Both the position numbers and the translations under genes were made by a program. The notes beneath the pieces are model-generated. The model saw only the letters and a list, made by a program, of their open reading frames with translations, searched no databases and was not told the origin of the DNA. A stretch of 50,773 bases of DNA, from contig NZ_BANS01000036.1 of assembly GCF_000332995.1 (NCBI RefSeq), forward strand, positions 1-50,773, written 5' to 3'. Positions 43,771 through 50,773 of this stretch are shown here, piece after piece. This DNA is from Gordonia amicalis NBRC 100051 = JCM 11271. GTDB taxonomy: Bacteria; Actinomycetota; Actinomycetes; Mycobacteriales; Mycobacteriaceae. Within the stretch, counting starts at the first letter, position 1. Each line of letters starts with the position of its first letter.

Positions 43771-44811
43771 TCACACGGGCTGAATCAGGCGTCCCTGCAC
43801 CACGAGTGACGCATTCTGCTTCAGGCGCCGGACGCGGATGCTCACCGAGTAGCCCAGAATTCCGGCCACGGACGCGACCCTGGTGCGTAGGTATCGATAG
43901 AAGTCGTCGGTGTCCCGGCAGATCACCGCGACCATGAGGTTGTGTTCGCCGCTGATCGCCGCGGCGAACGCCACCTCGTCGTGCGCGGCGAGCGCTGCAC
44001 CCACCTCGTCGATCGCCGACGGCGTCACGGTGAGCCACAGCGTCGCGCTCAGACCGAAACCGAGACGCTCGGGCAGGATCTCGACGTCGTAGTGCAACGC
44101 GCCGCTGCGTTCGAGCGTGCGCAGACGGCGCCGGACGCGCCCGACCGTCCAGCCACAGATGCGTGCCAGCTCGCGATGTGGAAGTCGGCCGTCCTGGGTC
44201 AGCGCGTCGACGAGGGGTGCGTCGTCGTCGCCGAGGCGTACATTCTCGCGGGGTTCGTCCGGTACGTCCTCACCGCCGGTCCCGGCCTCGTCGTCGCCGG
44301 GGAGAGGGCTCGCGGTAGCGCTCGAGATCAACAGTGTCCGGGCGGACTCCGAGAGCTCACCGCCGAAGCCGGTCCATCTCGACGCGGGGAGTCCGACGTC
44401 GAAGGCGTGCAGGACGAGGTCGATACGGACGTCGATGACCGAGGCCCGCGTCGGGAGTGCATTGAGCAGCACGTCGTCGCCGCCCGCACCGATCGGTGAG
44501 CGGATGATGCAGATGATCTCGGCGCCTCCGGAGACCACGTAGGCGAAGCCGACGTCACGACGACGCGCGAGCGACGCGGCGAGCGGTTCCATGCGGTCCG
44601 GCCGGCACCGCACCCGCGCCACCCATTCGGAATGGCCACGCACCGCCGGCCGCACGATCCCCACGACCCGCATCACCCCGGCACGACGCAGCGCCTGGTA
44701 GCACCTCGCCGCGGTCTGTTCCGAGATGCCCGCGACCTCGCCGAGTTGGCGGAACGACGCCCGCGGATACACCTGGAGGGCACGGAGGATAGTGCCGTCG
44801 ACGTCGTCCAT
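43771..44811 (-). CDS. Two-headed Lrp/AsnC family regulator
   Basis: A 346-residue protein made of two Lrp/AsnC units. The first winged-helix (about 3-50, DGTILRALQVYPRASFRQLGEVAGISEQTAA) and its ligand domain are followed by an acidic linker near 170-195 and a second helix-turn-helix (about 200-240, DALTQDGRLPHRELARICGW) with a second ligand domain. It is divergent from an MFS exporter 216 bases away and probably controls it. TAGTAT lies nine bases before the ATG and no ribosome site is seen. Confidence 0.9.
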   Translation of the reverse strand: MDDVDGTILRALQVYPRASFRQLGEVAGISEQTAARCYQALRRAGVMRVVGIVRPAVRGHSEWVARVRCRPDRMEPLAASLARRRDVGFAYVVSGGAEIICIIRSPIGAGGDDVLLNALPTRASVIDVRIDLVLHAFDVGLPASRWTGFGGELSESARTLLISSATASPLPGDDEAGTGGEDVPDEPRENVRLGDDDAPLVDALTQDGRLPHRELARICGWTVGRVRRRLRTLERSGALHYDVEILPERLGFGLSATLWLTVTPSAIDEVGAALAAHDEVAFAAAISGEHNLMVAVICRDTDDFYRYLRTRVASVAGILGYSVSIRVRRLKQNASLVVQGRLIQPV

Positions 44812-45027
44812 GATGGAGGAATACTACTCGTCGAACCGGTCTGGTTGACGCAATGTTCCGTGTACGCCGCGCTGGTTGCGGTTTCCCTGCCGAGCCGCCG
44901 GACAATGATGGATGTCTGCGCTTCTTCGCGCGGCAACCATCGCCTTGTCCTCCCGAGACGACGACCTGTGGTCACGTCCGGCCACCGGGCGCCGCCCAGT
45001 CCCACCCGAGATCGAAAGCGAGAGTGC

Positions 45028-46770
45028 GTGACCACCACGTCCACCTCCACCGCCCTGCCCGCTCCGCCGGAGCGCCGGACCGCCACCGTCGTGATGGCCT
45101 GCATCGGCGTCTTCGTGGCCTACCTTCCGATCACGAGCGTCGCCGTCAGCCTGCCGGCGATCGGGAACGCGCTCGGCGCCTCGACCGCGCAGTTGTCCTG
45201 GGTCCAGGACGCCTTCGTTCTGCCGATGGCGGCGTTCATCCTCACGGCAGGAGTGTTCGGCGACGTCCACGGCCGCCGCAAGGTCTATCTCACCGGTCTC
45301 GCACTGTCCGCACTGGGCGCCGTCGTCGCACTGTCGGCGCAGTCGATCCAGCTCGTGTGGGCCGGTCAGGCTCTGGCCGGCACGGGTGCCGCCGCACTGT
45401 TGCCGACGACCCTCGCGCTCATCAGCCACGCCGTGCCCGACTTCCGTGAACGCGGCAAGTTCATCGGCATCTGGGCGTCGTCGCTGATGCTGGCGCTGAC
45501 CGTCGGCCCGCTGATCGCGGGCCCGGTGGCCGAGGGCATGGGCTGGCGCTGGATCTACGTGCTGCCCATCCCGTTTGCCGTCGCCGCGTTCGCGGTGGCA
45601 CTCGCCGTCCTGCCGGAATCCCGCGCCCCGCACACCCGACGCCTCGACTGGGCCGGTCAGGTGACGGCCGCCGTCGCGGTCACCGCACTGGTCTTCGGCG
45701 TGATCGAGGCCGGCGTCAACGGGCTCGCCGATGCCCGTGTGATCATCGCCCTGGTGATCGCCGTCGTCGCGGGTGCAGCCTTTGTCGCCGTCGAACTCCG
45801 CTCGGACAGCCCGATGCTCGACCTCGCGCTCTTTCGCAGCCGCGCCTTCACCGTCACCACCCTGATCGCGATGATCAGCTTCCTGGCTCTGATCGGCTTC
45901 ATCTTCGTGCTCAGCATGTACTTCGGCATGGTCCAGCAACTCGGCACCATCGAGGCCGGCTGGCGACTCGCGCTGATGAACGGCGCCTCCATGGTCGTGG
46001 GTGCGCTCGCGGGCAAGATGATGCACCGGGTCCAGGCACGCGTCATGATCGGCGGCGGCCTGGCCATGGTCGCGGTCGCGCAGTTCGAGCTGCTCACCAT
46101 CGAAGCCGACACCACGTTCGTCTCGATCGGCTGGCGCCTGATCGTGCTCGGCCTGGGCATGGGCCTGGTGATTGCCCCGATGACCGCGACCGCGGTCTCC
46201 GCGGTGCCCTATCGGCTCGCGGGTATGGCGGCGGCCGGAAACAATGCCTTCCGGCAGGTGGGTGGCGCACTCGGACCGGCCGTTCTCGGCGCGTTGCTGA
46301 CGGCGGGTGCCGTCGACTCGCTCCCGGGCAAGCTCACCGACGCCGGCATCGGCGACGAGATGCGCGACAGCGTCGTCGCCGCCGTGGACGGCGAGGGTCT
46401 CGGCGCGGTCGCCGGTCTCGACCTCGGCGCCGACACGCCCACGGTCATGAACGCCCTCGGCGACGCGTTCCTCGACGGCATGCACCTGTGCCTGATCTTC
46501 TCGGGCCTTCTCTCGGCCGCAGCCGCCCTGCTGTGGTCCTCTCGCTGCGCCCCGGCCGGGACGCCGACCACTAGTCAGGCGAACGCCGCGACCACATCCG
46601 CGGCGCGCCGGAGCTGGTCGAGGTCCGAACTCGTCGGGATGAGTTGCACCTCGTCGGTTCCGATGTCGGCGAACCGCCGCAGGACGTCCGCGAGCTCGGC
46701 CTCGGTACCTGCCCAGCCCGTCGTGGGAGCGATGGCGTCGACGAACTCCGACGGAATCCAGTTCATGTAG
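45028..46770 (+). CDS. MFS exporter (DHA2-like) with run-on C-terminus
   Basis: A 580-residue frame whose first 510 or so residues are a 14-segment major facilitator with the motif GDVHGRRKVYLTG and a typical drug-exporter layout. The last 65 residues (after about TPTTSQANAA) are Ser/Thr/Arg-rich and antisense to the F420-type oxidoreductase gene. A TAG at 46572-46574, one base from that gene's end, is in another frame, so a small frameshift near the 3' end may have removed the original stop. GTG start with a GAGAG ribosome site; Lrp/AsnC gene divergent. Confidence 0.87.
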   Translation: MTTTSTSTALPAPPERRTATVVMACIGVFVAYLPITSVAVSLPAIGNALGASTAQLSWVQDAFVLPMAAFILTAGVFGDVHGRRKVYLTGLALSALGAVVALSAQSIQLVWAGQALAGTGAAALLPTTLALISHAVPDFRERGKFIGIWASSLMLALTVGPLIAGPVAEGMGWRWIYVLPIPFAVAAFAVALAVLPESRAPHTRRLDWAGQVTAAVAVTALVFGVIEAGVNGLADARVIIALVIAVVAGAAFVAVELRSDSPMLDLALFRSRAFTVTTLIAMISFLALIGFIFVLSMYFGMVQQLGTIEAGWRLALMNGASMVVGALAGKMMHRVQARVMIGGGLAMVAVAQFELLTIEADTTFVSIGWRLIVLGLGMGLVIAPMTATAVSAVPYRLAGMAAAGNNAFRQVGGALGPAVLGALLTAGAVDSLPGKLTDAGIGDEMRDSVVAAVDGEGLGAVAGLDLGADTPTVMNALGDAFLDGMHLCLIFSGLLSAAAALLWSSRCAPAGTPTTSQANAATTSAARRSWSRSELVGMSCTSSVPMSANRRRTSASSASVPAQPVVGAMASTNSDGIQFM

Positions 46771-47468
46771 TGGTGCAGATGGCGTGTCACCTGTGCACGC
46801 GGACCGTCACCGTCGCCGATCGCGAACCAGAACGACGTCGCGAGATGCGGCGCCGGTTTTCCGGCCTCGGCCCACGCGGAGCGGGCGACGTCGAAGAGTG
46901 CGTTCTGTTTCTCCGTGTCGAGGTCGAGGGTGACCCCGGCGATGCCGTCGGCCCAGTCGACGGCGCTGCGGATCGTCTTGGGTCCGGTGGTGCCGACATG
47001 CAGCGTCGGGCCGCCCGTGCGATGGGGCGGCGGACCGACCGGCAGCACCGATTCGGTGAGCTTCTCGCGGGCCCACACCCGCTTCATGGTCGCGGCTCGG
47101 TCGGCGAGTTGCCGCATGGTCTGGGTGGACGGGTCCGCGCCGACGGCCCGGTAGTCCTCATGCCGGCCACCGACCCCGAGTGCCACCGTCAGCCGCCCCT
47201 CCGACAGCAGGTCGCCGGTGGCCAGCGACTTCGCCAGCATCACCGGGTCGTGGAGCTGCGGCACGACGACGGTCATCACCAGCGGGACCCGCCGGGTCCA
47301 GGCGGCTGCCGCGCCCAGGAACGTCAGGCACTCGGGGTTGTCGAACGCGATGCGTTCACCCCAGCACAGGGAGCTGAACGGGCCGTCGTCGGTGGTGGTG
47401 GCCCACGAATGAAGCGTGCCTGCGTCGAGGTCCGGCTCCATCACGGGCATCGTCATCCCGATGCGCAC
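46575..47468 (-). CDS. LLM-class F420-dependent oxidoreductase-like
   Basis: A 297-residue luciferase-like monooxygenase-fold protein. TVALGVGGRHEDYRAVG, MTVVVPQLHDPVMLAKSLATGD and LHVGTTGPKTIRSAVDWADG are typical of the F420-dependent group in actinobacteria. Substrate unknown. GTG start; CAGAAT lies six bases upstream, so leaderless translation is likely. The 3' end is overlapped by the run-on frame of the converging MFS gene. Confidence 0.87.
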   Translation of the reverse strand: MRIGMTMPVMEPDLDAGTLHSWATTTDDGPFSSLCWGERIAFDNPECLTFLGAAAAWTRRVPLVMTVVVPQLHDPVMLAKSLATGDLLSEGRLTVALGVGGRHEDYRAVGADPSTQTMRQLADRAATMKRVWAREKLTESVLPVGPPPHRTGGPTLHVGTTGPKTIRSAVDWADGIAGVTLDLDTEKQNALFDVARSAWAEAGKPAPHLATSFWFAIGDGDGPRAQVTRHLHHYMNWIPSEFVDAIAPTTGWAGTEAELADVLRRFADIGTDEVQLIPTSSDLDQLRRAADVVAAFA

Positions 47469-47587
47469 GGCGCCATTCTGGCATGGACTCCGTGCACCCG
47501 GAGACGCTTTCGCAGATGTCGCGTATCGTCGTGCGGTCCGCTACGATGCGCGATATCCGAGGTGGCGCAACGGTTTCCGTTCGAACA

Positions 47588-48850
47588 CTATGCCGTTGCG
47601 GCCCGACCCACGTTCGCCGACCGCACCGGCGAGTTCCGCAACTCCCGCAACGCCGTTCGGAGACCGCGACGCTTTCCCGTCGCCGGATCGACACCGAAGT
47701 GGTCGCTCAAACCCTCGCGGATCGCGAACCGAAGCTCCGAGGCGGTCTCCGGCGCGTCGTCGGCGGTCGCCTTCAGAAGCGAATTCGGCAGTGCCAGTTT
47801 GGCGATCGTCCGGAACGATTGTGCGTACTGGCCCAGGAGCGAACCCGTCGTGTAGGGCAGGTCGTACTTGTCGCACAGTTCCCGCACCCGCACCCCGATC
47901 TCCTCGTACCGACTGCTCGGCAGGTCCGGGAAGAGATGGTGCTCGATCTGATGACTGAGATTGCCGCTCATGAACCGCATCAGCGGACCGGCCTTGAAGT
48001 TCGCCGACCCCAGCATCTGTCGCAGGTACCAGCGCGGCTGGTCCTCGTTCTCGAACTCCTCGACGGTGAACTTCTCCGCCCCGTCCGGGAAGTGGCCGCA
48101 GAAGATGACCATGTACGCCCAGTAGTTGCGGATGATGTTGGCGGTGAAGTTCGCGGTGATCGTCGTCTTCCAGTTGGGTCCCGCCAGGGCCGGGTAGATC
48201 AGGTAGTCCTTGGCGGCCTGCTTGCCGACCTTCGTGCCGATCACCCGCAGGTCCTTCGCGGCCTGACGGTAGGTCTTCTCACCGTTGCGGAGCTTCTCCG
48301 TTTCCAGATGATGCAGCGCCACACCGTATTCGAAGAATGTGCCGAGGGTCAGGTTGTAGATCGGGTTGCCCAGGTTCCACCACTCCCACGGCTGATCACG
48401 GGTGACGCGCAGGATTCCGTAGCCCACATCGTCATCCATCCCGACAACGTTCGTGTACTTGTGGTGGACGAAGTTGTGGGAGTGCTTCCACTGCGCGCTC
48501 GGGCAGGTGGTGTCCCACTCCCACGACGACGAGTGGACCTCCGGATCGTTCATCCAGTCCCACTGCCCGTGCATCACGTTGTGCCCGAGTTCCATGTTCT
48601 CGATGATCTTGGCCAGCGAGAGCATGGCGGTGCCCGCGGCCCAGGCGATCTTCCTGTTGCTGAACATCAGTGCGAGTCTCCCGCCGGCCGCGAGACCGCG
48701 CTGGAGGGTGATGGCGCGCCGTATGTAGCGCGCGTCGCGTTCACCGCGGGAGTCCTCGATGTCTCGCCTGATCGCGTCGAGTTCGGCACCGAGGGTTTCG
48801 ATGTCACTGTCGGTGAGGTGGGCGTACTGGTCGATGTCGGTGATGGCCAT
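47588..48850 (-). CDS. Membrane acyl-CoA fatty acid desaturase (DesA3-like)
   Basis: A 420-residue di-iron desaturase with the three His boxes HNVMH (90-94), HSHNFVHH (123-130) and HQIEHH near residue 325. It matches the stearoyl-CoA delta-9 desaturase of mycobacteria (DesA3), which makes oleate using an electron partner. The ATG at 48850 follows AGGAGGCTTC. The reductase gene that would feed it electrons ends eight bases upstream, as in Rv3230c-desA3. Confidence 0.93.
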   Translation of the reverse strand: MAITDIDQYAHLTDSDIETLGAELDAIRRDIEDSRGERDARYIRRAITLQRGLAAGGRLALMFSNRKIAWAAGTAMLSLAKIIENMELGHNVMHGQWDWMNDPEVHSSSWEWDTTCPSAQWKHSHNFVHHKYTNVVGMDDDVGYGILRVTRDQPWEWWNLGNPIYNLTLGTFFEYGVALHHLETEKLRNGEKTYRQAAKDLRVIGTKVGKQAAKDYLIYPALAGPNWKTTITANFTANIIRNYWAYMVIFCGHFPDGAEKFTVEEFENEDQPRWYLRQMLGSANFKAGPLMRFMSGNLSHQIEHHLFPDLPSSRYEEIGVRVRELCDKYDLPYTTGSLLGQYAQSFRTIAKLALPNSLLKATADDAPETASELRFAIREGLSDHFGVDPATGKRRGLRTALRELRNSPVRSANVGRAATA

Positions 48851-48858
48851 GAAGCCTC

Positions 48859-49974
48859 CTACAGATCGAGGGTGCATTCACCGGACACTGCACTGATGCA
48901 GGTCTGGATTCGTTCTCCTTCGCGACGTTCTTCGGCGGTGCGCAGGTCGCGCACGTACCCACCCGCCAGCGGGACGACGCAGGTCTGGCAGATCCCCATC
49001 CGGCACCCGAAGGGCATCTGGATGCCGAGATCCTCGCCTGCCTCGAGAAGTGTGGTGGCGCCGTCGACCTCGACCTCCTTGTCGGAGATCGCGAACCGGA
49101 CGGTACCGCCCTCGCCGCCGTGATCGGTGCGGGCAATGGTGAACCGTTCGATGTGCAACCGTTCGCGCAGGCCGCCGTCCTCGTAGTGCGCCTCCATGGC
49201 GTCGAGCAGCGCCACCGGGCCGCAGGCCCAGCATTCCCGCTCACGCCAGTCCGGCGCCCACTCGTCCATCCGTGAGACGTCGAATTTACCCATCTCCCTT
49301 GTCAATTGGAGGTTGAGTTCATACTTGTCGGCCTCGTCGGCGAGCTGCTCCATCTCGTCGAGGAAGATCACGTCGTCGCGAGTGGGGGCGGAGTGTATGT
49401 GGACGATGTCCGGCGTCTGCCCGTGCGACCTCAGCTGGCGCAGCATCGCGATGACCGGGGTGATCCCGCTGCCCGCGGTGACGAAGAGGATCTTGCCCGG
49501 CACCGGCTCCGGTAGGTGAAAATCGCCCTGTGGGGATTGCAGCCGGATGATGGTCCCGGGACTCACCCCGTCGACCAGGTGGGAGGACAGGAAACCGTCG
49601 GGGTTCGCCTTCACCGTGACCGCGATGGTCTTGTCCTGCTCGGACGACCCGATCGAGGTCAGTGAGTACGAGCGCCAGTGCCACCTGCCGTCGATCTGCA
49701 GGCCGATCCCGACGTACTGGCCCGGCTTGTAGTTCTCGGGGAATCCCCAGCCCGTGCGGATCGTCACCGTCGCGGTGTCGTCGGTCTCCTTGGTGACGTC
49801 GAGGACCTTGCCGCGCAGCTCACGCGCACTCCACAGCGGGTTGATCAGATGAAGGTAATCATCGGGGAGCAGCGGAGTGGTCGCCCGAGCGACCAGTCCG
49901 CGAAGAACATTCACCCCGGGTGCGCGCGCCTCGACTCCTGCCGCCGGGCGCTTGCTCCATTTGAGTAGGCCCAC
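48859..49974 (-). CDS. Desaturase electron-transfer oxidoreductase (FAD, 2Fe-2S)
   Basis: A 371-residue reductase of the Rv3230c type. An FAD-binding domain with WRSYSLTS and KPGQYVGIG, an NAD(P) domain with FVTAGSGITPVIAM and ECWACGPVALLD, and a C-terminal plant-type 2Fe-2S domain with GCRMGICQTC and QTCISA. It passes electrons from NADPH to the downstream desaturase. The GTG at 49974 is chosen because AGGAG sits nine bases upstream; the GTG at 49980 is too close to it. Confidence 0.92.
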   Translation of the reverse strand: MGLLKWSKRPAAGVEARAPGVNVLRGLVARATTPLLPDDYLHLINPLWSARELRGKVLDVTKETDDTATVTIRTGWGFPENYKPGQYVGIGLQIDGRWHWRSYSLTSIGSSEQDKTIAVTVKANPDGFLSSHLVDGVSPGTIIRLQSPQGDFHLPEPVPGKILFVTAGSGITPVIAMLRQLRSHGQTPDIVHIHSAPTRDDVIFLDEMEQLADEADKYELNLQLTREMGKFDVSRMDEWAPDWRERECWACGPVALLDAMEAHYEDGGLRERLHIERFTIARTDHGGEGGTVRFAISDKEVEVDGATTLLEAGEDLGIQMPFGCRMGICQTCVVPLAGGYVRDLRTAEERREGERIQTCISAVSGECTLDL

Positions 49975-50017
49975 GCGCACTCCTCCCCTCGGACTCACGT
50001 GGCATCGTGCCATCGGC

Positions 50018-50045
50018 GTACATACCCATCCGAGCGCGAATGTAC
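50018..50045. promoter_or_regulatory. GTACAT/ATGTAC inverted repeat upstream of the desaturase operon
   Basis: GTACAT (50018-50023) and ATGTAC (50040-50045) are 22 bases apart centre to centre, two helical turns. TACATT on the minus strand (50045-50040) could be a -10. A TetR-type operator controlling membrane lipid unsaturation is a reasonable guess. Confidence 0.4.
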
Positions 50046-50097
50046 ACACGCGAGAGTGCCGGCGATCGTATGTAGAGGTCACGCGGAGAAGGCGCCC

Positions 50098-50577
50098 TCA
50101 CCAGACGAAGGCGCCGCCGGTCCAGATGCTGGTTGCGACGAGCGCGAAGAGGAGTTCGATACCGATCGTCTTGGCCGCCGCCTTGAGAGCCGCGAGCGCA
50201 CCGCGCCAGGCCTGCTCGAGGCCTCGGGTCCGCACGAGTTCGGAGACGATCGCGCCCACCACGAATCCGAGCAACAGCCCGATCACCGGCACGACGAAGA
50301 ATCCGACGATCCCGACGAGTCCGCCGATGACGACGGTCCGGTTCGGGATTCCGTCGGTGCGCAACGACTTTCCCGCGACGAGATACTTGATGACCTCGCC
50401 GACCGCGATCACCAGGATCGCCGCGGCGAACACGGACCAGGCCCAGCCGCCGACGACGAGCGCCCAGACGAACAGCGCGCACACGATCAGCAGCGTTCCC
50501 GGCAGAATCGGGACGACGATCCCGATCAGACCGACGACGATGACAGCCGCAACGAGCAGCTCACCCCAGAGCGGCAC
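50098..50577 (-). CDS. DUF456 membrane protein
   Basis: A 159-residue, very hydrophobic protein with about four membrane segments and the glycine-rich pattern of DUF456 (LIGIVVPILPGTLLI, PVIGLLLGFVVGAIVSE). Function unknown. GTG start, 15 bases after the stop of the upstream proline-rich gene, so the two are probably cotranscribed. Confidence 0.85.
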   Translation of the reverse strand: MPLWGELLVAAVIVVGLIGIVVPILPGTLLIVCALFVWALVVGGWAWSVFAAAILVIAVGEVIKYLVAGKSLRTDGIPNRTVVIGGLVGIVGFFVVPVIGLLLGFVVGAIVSELVRTRGLEQAWRGALAALKAAAKTIGIELLFALVATSIWTGGAFVW

Positions 50578-50592
50578 CTGTCCGTCGCCCGG

Positions 50593-50773
50593 TCACTCGC
50601 CGGCGACGGACGACCCGGGGGCCGCCCCGTCGGCGGAATCCCCGGTCTTCACCAGGGACGTCATGACCGGGGACTGACCCGGGGATGCCGAGCGCGGCGG
50701 ACCGGCCGGACGGGGCGCCCCGGGGGGAGCGATCGGACGCTGGCCACCGGGACCGCCGAGGGGACGAGGCGCC
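50593..50773 (-). CDS. C-terminal end of a Pro/Gly-rich protein (partial)
   Basis: Cut by the right window edge; 59 residues and a TGA are visible. In this frame the product is rich in Pro, Gly, Ala and Arg (PLGGPGGQRPIAPPGAPRP), turning acidic and Ser-rich at the end (SSVAGE). Codon third positions are G or C rich, as expected for coding sequence. The body of the protein is outside the window, so no function is given. Confidence 0.6.
   Translation of the reverse strand, partial: APRPLGGPGGQRPIAPPGAPRPAGPPRSASPGQSPVMTSLVKTGDSADGAAPGSSVAGE

Noticed and set aside
47483..49123. 546-codon open frame opposite the desaturase and reductase
   Set aside because: Shadow of two well-supported genes with all catalytic motifs on the minus strand.
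1..50773. CRISPR arrays, insertion sequences, prophage genes, tRNA or rRNA genes
   Set aside because: Looked for and not seen: no spaced direct repeats of CRISPR type, no transposase or integrase, no tRNA-like cloverleaf noticed by eye.

Overview
This is a GC-rich stretch of an actinobacterial chromosome, read here as Mycobacteriales and most like Gordonia or a close relative (the genus is a guess). Supporting points are the run ftsH-folE-folP-folB-folK-DUF3180-DUF6779, the DUF2520-panC-panD-coaX block ahead of lysS, a mycobacterial-type acyl-CoA desaturase with its flavin/iron-sulfur reductase, FprA, an F420-type oxidoreductase, a SAM-IV riboswitch and many apparently leaderless starts. I count 45 protein-coding genes (one cut by the right edge) plus one short leader peptide. 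I saw no rRNA, tRNA, CRISPR array or insertion sequence.

Layout. 58-4606: a translationally coupled trio of a DUF3556 membrane protein, a phytoene-desaturase-like flavoprotein and a PucR-type regulator. 4748-6235: a kinase-fold/P-loop fusion protein. 6243-13383 (minus): lysS, a degenerate rhodanese behind a Cys-rich leader peptide, an FAD monooxygenase, then coaX, panD, panC and DUF2520 (pantothenate/CoA supply). 13687-17264: a membrane-tethered Ser/Thr kinase and two membrane proteins. 17407-22799 (minus): the folate operon downstream of ftsH. 22976-28072: hpt, tilS, a zinc metalloprotease and a PBP4-type carboxypeptidase, interrupted by an oppositely oriented secreted-protein gene. 28273-28785: ppa.

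28864-42378 is a sulfur and iron region. A SAM-IV riboswitch precedes a cysteine-desulfurase-like gene and a small unknown protein. Divergently, an IdeR-like box overlaps the promoter of an isochorismate synthase followed by an MFS transporter. Next come metZ with a rhodanese and a membrane protein, a siderophore-binding lipoprotein, fprA, a secreted protein and a complete FecCD-type ABC importer. IdeR-like TNAGG-N4-CCT palindromes recur ahead of several of these genes, so iron control of siderophore synthesis and uptake is the simplest reading.

42375-50773: a CLC chloride/proton antiporter, a two-headed Lrp/AsnC regulator divergent from an MFS drug-type exporter whose 3' end runs into the next gene, an F420-type oxidoreductase, the desaturase/reductase pair, a DUF456 membrane protein and the end of a proline-rich protein.

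No wholly new system is proven. The best candidates for a second look are the leaderless Cys-leader attenuator at 8389-8445, the SAM-riboswitch-controlled desulfurase plus 150-residue unknown protein, and the structured 5' region of the secreted gene inserted between hpt and tilS.
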